The notes: generated by a model not told the origin, from the letters alone. DNA of 64,000 bases from UBA1127 sp965116355 (GCA_965116355.1 OZ220679.1:1612001-1676000); one strand, 5' to 3'; counted from the first letter of the stretch, positions 26,038 through 34,237 are shown. Made by a program: numbers and translations.

Positions 26038-26745
26038 ATGTTCAACATCATGCGCATGACGGAAAGGCAGCTCGGCGGCTGGTCGCTGCTCGTCGGAACC
26101 GCGACGGTGGCGGTGGGCTTCATCCTCTCGCCCGGCCGAGGCGCGGTCGACAACGTGGCCTTCGTCAACCTCAACGACATCACGCTTGCCATGGGCCGCA
26201 ACGAGACGCTGGCCTACGCCACGAACATCGTGATCATCCTGGGCGCCCTGTTGATGCTGCACGGCCTCCTGACCCTGCGGCGGTACGCGGCCCCCGTGCC
26301 GCGGCTCGGCCTGCTGGCGATGTCCCTCGCCCTCGTGCTGCAACTGGTCATGCGCGGCCTCGACTACATGATCGCCGGCATGGGAGCGGCCGCCCTGGAG
26401 AGCGACGCCGCGAAGTCGCAGGAGTGGCTCGATGCTGCGCTGGCGACGCAGCGCGTGTGGTTCGGACTGCACCTGGCGTCCGGCGTAGCGGGCTTCACCG
26501 GCACGACGGTCCTGGCCCTCGGCCTCGCCTTCCGCCCCGAGCCTGTGCGATTGCCCCGCGCGCTGAACGCCGTCGTCGCGGCGCTCGCCGTCGCGGCGCT
26601 GGTGGTGTTCATCGCCACGTGGCACTCCGACGACTTGGAGCTGGCCTTCGCCCCCGTATTCGCGGCCATGTCCGTATCCGGGCTCGTGTACATGGTCCTC
26701 TTGGGGCGTGGCCTGGCGACCTCCAAAGACGACGGGTTGGGCTAA
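26038..26745 (+). CDS. Polytopic membrane protein, function unknown
   Basis: 235 residues with about six to seven hydrophobic helices; soluble loops are short. The first codons read MFNIMRMTERQLGGWSLLVG. No catalytic or transport motif is recognised. It lies 129 bases after the exported protein gene on the same strand and is followed by a palindromic repeat. Confidence 0.65.
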   Translation: MFNIMRMTERQLGGWSLLVGTATVAVGFILSPGRGAVDNVAFVNLNDITLAMGRNETLAYATNIVIILGALLMLHGLLTLRRYAAPVPRLGLLAMSLALVLQLVMRGLDYMIAGMGAAALESDAAKSQEWLDAALATQRVWFGLHLASGVAGFTGTTVLALGLAFRPEPVRLPRALNAVVAALAVAALVVFIATWHSDDLELAFAPVFAAMSVSGLVYMVLLGRGLATSKDDGLG

Positions 26746-26765
26746 CCAGAATCCTTGTAGTCGCC

Positions 26766-26812
26766 CTGCCCCTTCCCCCGCTCGCGGGGGAAGGCTGGGA
26801 TGGGGGCGACCG
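26766..26812. repeat. CCTTCCCCCGCTCGCGGGGGAAGG-type repeat
   Basis: A palindromic element, CTTCCCCCGC and GCGGGGGAAG around a short loop, followed by GCTGGGATGGGGG. Similar copies occur near 45172 and 61672. It separates two convergent genes and could terminate transcription, although there is no U-tract. Confidence 0.7.
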
Positions 26813-26832
26813 CCTGCGAGTCTCCGCCTCGC

Positions 26833-27600
26833 CTACTCCGTCGCCCCGCCCTGCTCGAGCTCCCGCAGGTACGCCCGGTCCTCCTCCGAGAGGTCCGCGC
26901 TCGCCAGCAGGTCCGGCCGCCGCTGCCACGTGCGCAGCAGCGCCTGCCGGCGCCGCCACCGCGCGACGGCCCCATGGTCGCCCGAGAGCAGCACCTCCGG
27001 CGCCGCCATGCCCCGGTACTCCGCCGGCCGCGTGTACGACGGCCCTTCCAGCAGTCCGTCGGAGAACGAGTCGTCCTGCGCCGAGCTGTCGTCGCCCAGC
27101 GCTCCCGGCAGCAGCCGCACCACCGCGTCGACGATGGCCATTGCGGGGATCTCGCCGCCGGTGAGCACGTAGTCGCCGATGGAGATGGCGTCGGTGGCCA
27201 GCGCGTCCTCCGCGCGCGCATCGATACCCTCGTACCGTCCGCAGATGAAGACGAGGGCGTCGTACGCGGCTAGCTCCCGCGCGACGGCCTGTGTGAACGG
27301 CCGCCCCTGCGGCGAGAGGAGAATGACTGGCGCGGCCTCGGACGCCTTGGCGCCGATTCGCGCCGCCAGCTCCGCCCGCACGGCCTCGACCGCGCGAAAG
27401 AGCGGCTCGGGCTTCATCACCATCCCCGGCCCGCCGCCGAAGGGCGCGTCGTCAACGACGTGGTGCCGGTCCTCGGCGTAGTCGCGGATGTTGTGCAGTG
27501 AGACGCGCACCAGACCGCGCTCCTGCGCGCGGCCCAGGATGCTCTGGTCCAGCGGCCCGGCGAACATGCCCGGGAAGAGAGTGAGGATGGAGATGTCCAT
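26833..27600 (-). CDS. trmD: tRNA (guanine-N1-)-methyltransferase TrmD
   Basis: 255 residues starting MDISILTLFPGMF, the standard TrmD N-terminus. SpoU/TrmD knot motifs are visible: DDAPFGGGPGMVMK, LLSPQGRPFTQ, CGRYEGIDARAED and ISIGDYVLTGGEIPAM, the last two forming the S-adenosylmethionine site. It methylates G37 of tRNAs reading CNN/CGG-type codons. GGGG precedes ATG 27600. The usual neighbours rpsP, rimM and rplS are not in this window. Confidence 0.95.
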   Translation of the reverse strand: MDISILTLFPGMFAGPLDQSILGRAQERGLVRVSLHNIRDYAEDRHHVVDDAPFGGGPGMVMKPEPLFRAVEAVRAELAARIGAKASEAAPVILLSPQGRPFTQAVARELAAYDALVFICGRYEGIDARAEDALATDAISIGDYVLTGGEIPAMAIVDAVVRLLPGALGDDSSAQDDSFSDGLLEGPSYTRPAEYRGMAAPEVLLSGDHGAVARWRRRQALLRTWQRRPDLLASADLSEEDRAYLRELEQGGATE

Positions 27601-27744
27601 GATGCCCCGTTTTTGGCCCTTCTGAGATCGGGGGTTTCTGTCCTTCATCCGGCCCGCAGCCCGCTCAGGCCCGAAAAACGCCCGCTTTCGGCGCGTTCAG
27701 CTATGAGCCTCTGCGGCGAAAATTCACATAACGCCCGGCTACAG

Positions 27745-28236
27745 CTACAACGAGTCCGTCGGGTGCTGCGGCGTCGGTCCCTCCATGGTCTGCAGCGCGT
27801 GCGGCAGCAGCGGCAGCAGGATGTCCAGGCACTGCCGCACACCGCGAGGGCTGCCGGGCAGGTTGACGATGAGGCACCCGCCCCGCGTGCCCGACACGCC
27901 CCGGCTGAGGTACGACAGCGTCGTGAACTCCGAGGTCTTCGCCCGCATGTACTCCGAGATCCCCGGCGCCAGCCGGTCGACCACCGCCCGCGTCGCCTCC
28001 GGCGTCACGTCCCGCGGCCCGAATCCCGTCCCGCCCGTCGTCAGGATGACGTTGACCTGCTGCGACCACCGCGTCAGCCGGTCCACGATGGTGTCGTAGT
28101 CGTCCGGGATCACCTCGCGCATCGCGACCTCGAAGCCGGCCGCAGCCGCCATCTCGACGACTGCCTGCCCGCTTGTGTCGTCACGTTCGCCTTGGGAACC
28201 GGCGTCGCTGCTGGTCAGGACGGCTACGGTGTACAC
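27745..28236 (-). CDS. mog: Molybdopterin adenylyltransferase (MogA/MoaB family)
   Basis: 163 residues of the MogA/MoaB fold: VAVLTSSDAGSQGERDDTSG at the start, then VILTTGGTGFGPRDVTPEATRAV, the MPT-binding signature, and later VNLPGSPRGVRQCL. It adenylates molybdopterin before molybdenum insertion. This implies molybdoenzymes elsewhere in the genome, because ActB1 itself is not expected to hold the cofactor. The GTG start follows GGAGGTGCAGCC. It precedes trmD by 144 bases on the same strand. Confidence 0.88.
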   Translation of the reverse strand: MYTVAVLTSSDAGSQGERDDTSGQAVVEMAAAAGFEVAMREVIPDDYDTIVDRLTRWSQQVNVILTTGGTGFGPRDVTPEATRAVVDRLAPGISEYMRAKTSEFTTLSYLSRGVSGTRGGCLIVNLPGSPRGVRQCLDILLPLLPHALQTMEGPTPQHPTDSL

Positions 28237-28316
28237 GGCTGCACCTCCGTGGGATCGCGGCTGCCATCATCTTACCATAGGGGGTCGGCTCACTCTCCCG
28301 ATTCCAGTCCCGGACA

Positions 28317-28344
28317 TGTTCGTCACAAGAGCTTGTGACGAACA
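28317..28344. promoter_or_regulatory. Perfect 13-bp inverted repeat in the mog/rsmH divergent region
   Basis: TGTTCGTCACAAG (28317-28329) and its exact complement (28332-28344) flank a 2-base centre. The short centre fits a dimeric regulator's operator better than a terminator. It is 80 bases upstream of mog and 167 upstream of the rsmH promoter. The rest of this 350-base gap is AT-rich, with a possible TATAGAT -10 near 28413 but no gene. Confidence 0.6.
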
Positions 28345-28510
28345 ATTTCGCGACGGGTCTTGCGCTCGGAAGGCGGGACGGTTAAGCTCTGGCAAATGCC
28401 GCGGGGCGGTCAGTATAGATAGGGGCACAGGATGCATTCCTATCTGCAGGACGTTGCAAAGTGGTTGTGACAAGTTGCCGGTGAATTCTAAGACGAGTTT
28501 CAAAAAGGTA

Positions 28511-28539
28511 TTGACAAGTCGGCTCGGAAGCTATTTAAT
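28511..28539 (+). promoter_or_regulatory. Strong sigma70-type promoter of rsmH-ftsA-ftsZ
   Basis: TTGACA (28511-28516), 17-base spacer, TTTAAT (28534-28539). Near-consensus elements with optimal spacing, about 49 bases before the rsmH start chosen here. Confidence 0.75.
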
Positions 28540-28587
28540 GTCGTTCATGTCACCAAATGGGCATTGCCCATTGGGGTTCGTTACCAA

Positions 28588-29490
28588 GTGACGCCACACG
28601 TTGCCGGGCCCGAGCCGGTGCACCGGTCCGTCCTTGTCACAGAGGCGGTCGAGGCGCTGGCCGTGGACTCGGCGGGCGCGTATATCGATTGCACGGTGGG
28701 CGAGGGCGGCCACGCCGAGGCCATCCTCAGCGCCTCGCCGGGCTGCGTCGTCGTCGGCCTCGATAGAGACCCCGAGGCGCTGGCCACGGCGAGGGCGCGG
28801 CTGGAGCCCTTCGGCGAGCGGGTCCGGCTGGTCAACGCGTCGTACACGACGCTGGCCGAGCAGGCGGAGTCCCTGGGAGGGCGGCCCCTCATGGGCGTGC
28901 TCCTGGATCTCGGCATCTCCAGCCTGCAGGTGGAGGACGGCGAGCGCGGCTTCAGCTTCCTCCGCGACGGGCCCCTCGACATGCGCTTCGGCCCCGACGA
29001 CGCCCTCACCGCTGCCGACGTGGTCAACCGCTACCCGGAGCGCGATCTCGCCTGGGTCCTCCACCAGTACGGTGAGGAACCGCGATCGCGAAGGGTCGCG
29101 AGGGCCATAGTCCGGCGGCGGCCCATCCGGAGCACCGTCCACCTGGCGGAGGTCGTCCAGGATGCGCTGGGGCGGCGGGGCCGGACACACCCGGCCACCC
29201 GCACCTTTCAGGGCATCCGCATGGAGGTGAACCACGAGGTCGACGCCATTCGCACGGCCCTCGCGGCTGCGGCGGCGTCGCTGCACCCCGGCGGCCGGTT
29301 GGTGGTCATCAGCTATCACTCCATAGAGGACCGGCTGGTCAAGACCACGTTCAGGGAGTCCACCGTGCTGAGAGTTCTCACGAAGAAGCCAATAACCCCC
29401 TCCCGTGAGGAGGTCGCGTCAAATACGCGAAGCAGGTCCGCTCGCTTGCGGGCGGGCCAACGGTTGGAAGGAGGCGATGCCTCCAGGTAG
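28588..29490 (+). CDS. rsmH: 16S rRNA (cytosine1402-N4)-methyltransferase RsmH (MraW)
   Basis: 300 residues. MraW signatures are complete: HRSVLVTEAVEAL, YIDCTVGEGGHAEAIL (SAM site), GLDRDPEAL, LLDLGISSLQVEDGERGFSFLRDGPLDMR, HPATRTFQGIRMEVN, and SYHSIEDRLVK. It methylates C1402 of 16S rRNA. I chose GTG 28588 with TGGGG upstream; TTG 28564 is also possible. As in dcw clusters it precedes ftsA and ftsZ, but mraZ, ftsL, mur genes and ftsI are absent. GGAGGC/GCCTCC pair in the last codons (29471-29485). Confidence 0.93.
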   Translation: MTPHVAGPEPVHRSVLVTEAVEALAVDSAGAYIDCTVGEGGHAEAILSASPGCVVVGLDRDPEALATARARLEPFGERVRLVNASYTTLAEQAESLGGRPLMGVLLDLGISSLQVEDGERGFSFLRDGPLDMRFGPDDALTAADVVNRYPERDLAWVLHQYGEEPRSRRVARAIVRRRPIRSTVHLAEVVQDALGRRGRTHPATRTFQGIRMEVNHEVDAIRTALAAAAASLHPGGRLVVISYHSIEDRLVKTTFRESTVLRVLTKKPITPSREEVASNTRSRSARLRAGQRLEGGDASR

Positions 29491-29500
29491 ATGCAGTCAG

Positions 29501-29616
29501 TGACACAGGGGCAGGGGCCACCTCCCTTCAGGCGCCCCTCTCAAGCAAGCCTGGCCACGCGGACGGCGATGCCTGCCAAGACCAAACCGTCCTCCCCTCG
29601 GCCACTGCCCCTGTGT
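29501..29616 (+). other. Long inverted repeat in the rsmH-ftsA intergenic leader
   Basis: CACAGGGGCA (29504-29513) is exactly complementary to TGCCCCTGTG (29606-29615). GGCC at 29516-29519 extends the stem with GGCC at 29600-29603. The roughly 80-base loop is G/C-rich. In the 247-base rsmH-ftsA gap this could form a structured leader. It matches no RNA family I recognise. Confidence 0.45.
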
Positions 29617-29737
29617 ACCTGGCAACCTGGTTCGGGAGAACTGAATGAAACTCCCCAGCCGCCCGGGAAGGGCAGGACTGGGACACTGGAGCCGCCGCTC
29701 CCGCAACGCGCCGCGGGACCGGAGAAAGGGACGCGAT

Positions 29738-30997
29738 ATGTCCAGGGACGTCACGTTTACAGTCATAGATGTGGGCACAACCAAGGTGCTCACCCTCATC
29801 GGCCGCTCCGACGGCTACGGCGGGGCAGAGGTGCTCGGTGCGGGCATCGCTCCCGCCGCCGGCATCCGCAAGGGCGTCGTCGTCGACGCCGGCGAGGCCC
29901 GCGAGAGCATCCGCGAATCCGTCGAAGATGCCCGCTTTGCCGCCGGAATCCCCGCTGCTTCCGCCTTCGTCACCGTATCCGGCAGTCACCTCGATGCCCA
30001 GGTCTGCTGGGGCGCCCTCCACTCCGTCAGTGAGGAGGCCGCCGTCACCCAGGCCGAGCTGGAACTCGCCACGGAGGCCGCCCACCCGGAGGGCCTCTCG
30101 TCTCGCAGGACCATCATCCACAAGCTGCCCCGCTCATGCTCCATTGACGGCCTGCGGAACGTGCGAAACCCCATCGGCATGCACGCCCTCAAGATTGAGA
30201 TGGAGACCGTGTGCGTCACCGGTGAGGCTGCCACCGTCAACGCCCTGGTCGGTACCGTCGAGAGCGCCCGCGTCAAGGTCGAGGGCATCGTCGCCGCCCC
30301 CGTCGCGGCCGCCGAGGCCGTTCTGACGGCGGAGGAGATGGAGCGCGGCGTCGTGCTCATGGACATCGGCGGCGGCGTGACCACCGTTGCCGTCTACCGC
30401 CACGGCGCCCTCTGGAACACTGGCGTCCTGCCCCTCGGCGGAAGCCAGTTCACCACGGACCTCTCCCTCGCCCTGAACGTGGCGCCGGAGACGGCCGAGG
30501 AGATCAAGGTCCGCTACGGCCAGGCAGCGCTCGACATCATGGGCGACGAGTCCCTCGAGATCGAGTCCCCCGCCGACGGCCGCGTCGTGCGCTTCGAGCG
30601 CCGCGCCATCGCCCACTACCTCCACGAGCGCGCCGCAGAGCTCTTTCGCTTCGCCGACGCCAAGCTGGAGAGCTTCGGGTTCCCCACCCTGCCTCCGTCC
30701 GGCCTCGTGCTGACCGGCGGCGGCTCCGCTCTGCGCGGCATCGAGCGCGTGGCGCGGCAGCAGCTCGGCCCTCCCGTGCGCTTCGGCGTGCCGGAGGACC
30801 TGGGTCTCCCCTACGACCTGCGAGACGCCGCGTTTTCCGCCGGCACGGGCGCCCTGCACTGGGCTTCCCGGCAGCCGCGGTCTGCGGAGTCCCTGCGGGA
30901 TCAGGAGAGGAGACGGAAGTTCAATGAAAGCTACGCTCAGGCCAACGCCGGCCCCCTGAGCTGGCTCAAGGATCGCATGAGCAAGGCTGCCAGCTAG
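29738..30997 (+). CDS. ftsA: Cell division protein FtsA
   Basis: 419 residues of the actin-like FtsA family. ATPase motifs: VIDVGTTKVLTLIG (phosphate 1), VVLMDIGGGVTTVAVY (phosphate 2) and GLVLTGGGSALRGIERVA (adenosine). The 1C subdomain lies near 85-165. The C-terminal tail GPLSWLKDRMSKAAS is amphipathic and would anchor FtsZ filaments to the membrane. ATG 29738 follows GGAGAAAGGGA and gives the expected short N-terminus; the ORF can be extended to 29645 without support. Next gene, 37 bases on, is ftsZ. Confidence 0.93.
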   Translation: MSRDVTFTVIDVGTTKVLTLIGRSDGYGGAEVLGAGIAPAAGIRKGVVVDAGEARESIRESVEDARFAAGIPAASAFVTVSGSHLDAQVCWGALHSVSEEAAVTQAELELATEAAHPEGLSSRRTIIHKLPRSCSIDGLRNVRNPIGMHALKIEMETVCVTGEAATVNALVGTVESARVKVEGIVAAPVAAAEAVLTAEEMERGVVLMDIGGGVTTVAVYRHGALWNTGVLPLGGSQFTTDLSLALNVAPETAEEIKVRYGQAALDIMGDESLEIESPADGRVVRFERRAIAHYLHERAAELFRFADAKLESFGFPTLPPSGLVLTGGGSALRGIERVARQQLGPPVRFGVPEDLGLPYDLRDAAFSAGTGALHWASRQPRSAESLRDQERRRKFNESYAQANAGPLSWLKDRMSKAAS

Positions 30998-31034
30998 GCT
31001 GCCGCCGGCAAAGCGCAGGAGGAAGGAGATCCCC

Positions 31035-32141
31035 ATGGCAGAGTTCCAGAACCAGCCCGGAAACTTTGGCAACAACCAGGCGCCGCTGATCAAGGTGATC
31101 GGCGCCGGCGGCGGCGGCTCCAACGCCGTCAACCGCATGTTCCGCACGCCCATCCCCGGCGTTGACTACGTCGTCGTCAACACCGACTCCCAGGCACTCC
31201 AGCGCTGCGACGTGCCCATGCGCGTCCAGGTCGGCGAGCGCCTCACCCGCGGCCTTGGCGTCGGCGGCGACCCCGAGGTCGGCCGCCTCGCCGCCGAGGA
31301 GAGCCGCGAGCACCTCACCGACCTCGTCAAGGGCGCCGACATGGTCTTCGTCGCCGCCGGCATGGGCGGCGGCACCGGCACCGGCTCCGCCCCCGTCGTC
31401 GCTGAGATCGCCCGCGAGACCGGCGCCCTCACCGTCGCCGTCGTCACCAAGCCCTTCTCCTTCGAGGGCGCCCACCGCCGCCGCCACGCCGATGACGGCA
31501 TCCAGCGGCTGCGCGACAAGGTCGACTCCCTCATCGTCATCCCCAACGACCGCCTGAGCGCCATCAGCGGCGAGGAGGTCACGATCTCCAACGCCTTCTC
31601 CATGGCCGACGACGTCCTCCTGCAGGCCGTCCAGTCCATCGCCGAGCTCGTCACCGTCCCCGGCGAGATCAACCTCGACTTCGCCGACGTGAAGTCCGTC
31701 ATGTCCCACGCCGGACCCTCCTGGCTCGGCATCGGCACCGGCGCCGGCGAGCGCCGCGCCATCGTCGCCGCCCGCGCCGCCGTGTCCTGCCCGCTCCTAG
31801 AGGTCTCCATCGAGGGCGCCAAGGGCGTCCTGTTCAACATCACCGGCGGCACAGACCTCACGCTGCAGGAGGTCCAGAGCGCCGCCGACGCCATCAGCGA
31901 GGTCGTGGACCCCGACGCCAACATCTTCTTCGGCATGGCCACTGACCCCAGCATGATGGACGAGGTCCGCCTCACCATCATCGCCACCGGGTTCCCAACC
32001 CCGGACGTCCTGGTCCCCGGCCGTTCGGAGGCCGCCCCTGGCATGGAAGACCAGGAAATTGACATTGATATACCTCCGTTCTTGCGGAACGCCCCCTCCC
32101 TGGCTCGTAACCGGGTCACCACTCGGATGAACGGGCTATAA
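31035..32141 (+). CDS. ftsZ: Cell division GTPase FtsZ
   Basis: 368 residues. Tubulin-type GTPase: IKVIGAGGGGSNAVNRM, GMGGGTGTGSAPVVAEIA (the G-box) and NAFSMADDVLLQAVQSIAELV. GINLDFADVK is changed to GEINLDFADVK. The C-terminal peptide EIDIDIPPFLRNAP resembles the FtsA-binding tail. It polymerises into the Z-ring. A strong SD (AGGAGGAAGGAG) precedes ATG 31035. Finding ftsA and ftsZ without peptidoglycan genes in the cluster suits a wall-poor Dehalococcoidia-type cell (inference). Confidence 0.96.
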   Translation: MAEFQNQPGNFGNNQAPLIKVIGAGGGGSNAVNRMFRTPIPGVDYVVVNTDSQALQRCDVPMRVQVGERLTRGLGVGGDPEVGRLAAEESREHLTDLVKGADMVFVAAGMGGGTGTGSAPVVAEIARETGALTVAVVTKPFSFEGAHRRRHADDGIQRLRDKVDSLIVIPNDRLSAISGEEVTISNAFSMADDVLLQAVQSIAELVTVPGEINLDFADVKSVMSHAGPSWLGIGTGAGERRAIVAARAAVSCPLLEVSIEGAKGVLFNITGGTDLTLQEVQSAADAISEVVDPDANIFFGMATDPSMMDEVRLTIIATGFPTPDVLVPGRSEAAPGMEDQEIDIDIPPFLRNAPSLARNRVTTRMNGL

Positions 32142-32190
32142 CCTCCACCCCTCTCAAGCGCCCGATATTTCGGGCCCCTCCCTCGCCACC

Positions 32191-32316
32191 GGGCCGCCCT
32201 GCCAACCAGGGCGGCCCGTTCACATCCAAGCGAGGGCGGCCCGCGGACGCCCCTGCCAACCAGGGCGGCCCGTTCACGTCCGAGGAGGGCGGCCCGCGGA
32301 CGCCCCCGCCAACCTC
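32191..32316 (+). repeat. Hairpin and 54-bp tandem repeats downstream of ftsZ
   Basis: GGGCCGCCCTG (32191-32201) pairs perfectly with CAGGGCGGCCC (32207-32217) around CCAAC. The segment from 32197 is repeated at 32251 and partly at 32305, a 54-base period. The first hairpin likely ends the ftsZ transcript although no U-tract follows. The rest of the 806-base gap to 32947 shows no gene on either strand. It is less G/C-rich, with only a decayed palindromic repeat near 32710-32755. Confidence 0.7.
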
Positions 32317-32836
32317 CCTGCCGCCATCCCCTCGACCATCCGCCCCGCTTTCCCCTACCCTTCTGCCATGCTGGTCCACACGCCACCACGCCATACGAAC
32401 AGCCATCCCCCACGCCGATCATTTCCTTCCGCACTCCAATGCAACACAACCCGTTCCCCCATCCGGCGCCCGTGCAATGTCCGCACTCGCATGATGGAAG
32501 CCCGCCGGCGCGATACGCTCGGCCCATTTGTTCTCAGAGAATTGCCAGGGAACAAAAGCCGGTAGCTGCAACCCGGCCCTCCAGCTACAGATTTCTCTAT
32601 TTGAATCAAAGAACAATGCCCCCTGCCGAACGAGGGCGCTGCCGAAACAAATGCCCGAGGGAGGCAATGAATGGAAACGAAAAGAGGGAAAATCGGCAAA
32701 CCCCCACCCTCGTCGTTCCTGCGAAGACAGAGCCTGCCCATGCGTAGGCAGGGGAACCACGGCAAACGGAGCGCGATATTGCCCGATTGTGACGAATATC
32801 GGAGAGAATAATTACGGATGAGTCCGAAAAATGTGC

Positions 32837-32864
32837 TTGACAAAGCGTTGGGGGGGGGTAATTT
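32837..32864 (+). promoter_or_regulatory. Promoter with a nine-G spacer tract upstream of the cupredoxin gene
   Basis: TTGACA (32837-32842), 16-base spacer ending in nine consecutive G (32850-32858), TAATTT (32859-32864). The start codon is at 32948. Gain or loss of G would change the -35/-10 spacing. Confidence 0.6.
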
Positions 32865-32947
32865 CGTCGCACTGGAGATTCTTTCCAACTGGCGAGTCCG
32901 ACGCCGGCCGTCGGCGGAGCGGCGGCAGAACTGGGAGGGAGGCTGTC

Positions 32948-33442
32948 ATGGTTAGGACTTTCACACTGGTCTTGGCGTTCCTGCTCGTGTTTGCGGCAGT
33001 GGCGTGCGAGTCCGACGAGGTGCCGGAGGGCTACGAGCTCGTGTCCAACGTCGGCGTCGCCCTTGGTGAGTGGAGCATTACCGCGACGCCCAACAGCGTC
33101 CCCGCCGGATTGGTCCGGTTCAACGTCTCCAACGGCGGCCCGGCTGACCCGCACGAGCTGGTCATCTTCAGGACGGACCTGCCGCAGGCTGAGTTGGACC
33201 GCATTGCCATCGCCAACCCGGAGGAGCGCGGCTTCCTGCCCGAAGAGGGCGTCTCCGGTGTCGAGTTCATCGGAGAGGTCGAGGAGTTCGACCCCGGCCA
33301 GCAGCGCTCCGGCGTGTTCGAGCTCTCAACCGGCAACTACGCTTTCATCTGCAACATTGTGGAGCACGAAGAGATCGACGAGGAAGGCAACCCGGAGAGC
33401 CACTTGCTTGAGGGAATGTACACAACGTTCACCGTCAACTAG
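32948..33442 (+). CDS. Cupredoxin-like lipoprotein (copy 1)
   Basis: 164 residues. A signal peptide ends AVAC (Cys20), a likely lipobox. The rest is one beta-rich cupredoxin-like domain: WSITATPNSVPAGLVRFNVSNGG, then HELVIF, and late YAFICNIVEH...SHLLEGMYTTFTV. Possible type I copper ligands are His69, Cys135, His152 and Met157, in the plastocyanin order H...C...H-x4-M. It may shuttle electrons outside the cell membrane, plausibly from the ACIII pentaheme cytochrome (inference). GGGAGG precedes ATG 32948. Confidence 0.75.
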   Translation: MVRTFTLVLAFLLVFAAVACESDEVPEGYELVSNVGVALGEWSITATPNSVPAGLVRFNVSNGGPADPHELVIFRTDLPQAELDRIAIANPEERGFLPEEGVSGVEFIGEVEEFDPGQQRSGVFELSTGNYAFICNIVEHEEIDEEGNPESHLLEGMYTTFTVN

Positions 33443-33456
33443 CCCTCTCCTCTCCA

Positions 33457-33489
33457 AAGGCGGGCCGCCCCGTCCCGGCGGCCCGCCTT
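33457..33489 (+). terminator. Strong hairpin after cupredoxin copy 1
   Basis: AAGGCGGGCCGCC (33457-33469) pairs fully with GGCGGCCCGCCTT (33477-33489), loop CCGTCCC. It sits 15 bases after the stop codon. There is only a short T pair, so it may be a terminator or an mRNA 3'-end stabiliser. Confidence 0.7.
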
Positions 33490-33640
33490 GCCGCCTCATG
33501 GAACGACTGCGTCGCAAGCCGTGGAAGGCCCCGTTCCCTCGCTCGCATGCAGAGCCAATGAGCGAGGACGGCTGGCCGGTCTTCAAACCATATGAGGGCA
33601 ACCCAGTCGCTGCTTGCGCTGAACAAGGGGGAGACACACC

Positions 33641-34237
33641 GTGAGAATCGCATGCTTGTTTGTCCTGACGCTGGCGGCGGCCCTGGCCGTCGCGTGCGGA
33701 TCGGGCGTCTCGGAGGTCGAGCACAACGCTGCCGTGTCCGCGGCGCGGGCCGCCGGGTTCACGGAAGGCCGCGAGGCGGGCTACGCGGAAGCCGAGGCTA
33801 GGTACCAGGCGGAGCTGGCCATGATGGAAGCTGAAGAGCGGCACGTCGGCGTTGCTCTGGGCGAGTGGTCGCTGACCGTGACGCCGAACACCGTGCCCTC
33901 TGGCGTGATCGAGTTCACCGCCGCCAACGGCGGCCCCGCCGACCCGCATGAGGTTGTGATCTTCAAGACGGACCTGCCCATACAGGAACTGCTCGCCATC
34001 GCCGAGGCAAACACTTCCGAGCGCGGCTTCCTCCCCGAGGAGGGCGTGCCCGGCGTCGAGTTCATCGCCGAGATCGAGGAGTTTGAGGTCGGCCAGGCCG
34101 CTTCCGGTGAGTGGCTGCTGACGGAGGGCCGCTACGTCCTGATCTGCAACATCGTCGACGAGGACGAAATTGGCGAGGACGGTCACCCCGAAGCCCACTT
34201 CCTCGAGGGCATGTGGGCGGAGTTCTTCGTGACCTAA
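33641..34237 (+). CDS. Cupredoxin-like lipoprotein (copy 2) with helical stalk
   Basis: 198 residues from GTG 33641 (AAGGGGGAG upstream). Lipobox AVAC (Cys19) is followed by an alanine/glutamate-rich helical stalk (about 28-68: AARAAGFTEGREAGYAEAEA...) absent from copy 1. The same cupredoxin domain then follows. HEVVIF, LICNIV and AHFLEGM keep the His, Cys, His and Met ligand candidates; the second His after Cys seen in copy 1 is Asp here. This is a tandem duplication with divergence, probably with the two proteins at different distances from the membrane. Confidence 0.75.
   Translation: MRIACLFVLTLAAALAVACGSGVSEVEHNAAVSAARAAGFTEGREAGYAEAEARYQAELAMMEAEERHVGVALGEWSLTVTPNTVPSGVIEFTAANGGPADPHEVVIFKTDLPIQELLAIAEANTSERGFLPEEGVPGVEFIAEIEEFEVGQAASGEWLLTEGRYVLICNIVDEDEIGEDGHPEAHFLEGMWAEFFVT

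Noticed and set aside
27661..27744. Terminator between mog and trmD
   Set aside because: CGCGCCGAAAGCGGGCG followed by TTTTT on the minus strand looks suggestive, but the stem has mismatches and is too weak to call.
29501..29630. Cobalamin riboswitch before ftsA, suggested by GCCACTG and CCTGCC
   Set aside because: The conserved blocks are in the wrong order, the B12 box is absent and ftsA is not a plausible target.
32318..32830. Small RNA such as SRP RNA, RNase P RNA or 6S RNA, or a small gene, in the long gap after ftsZ
   Set aside because: None of the conserved cores of SRP RNA or RNase P RNA is present and no 6S-like fold is evident; short open frames have no SD or family resemblance.
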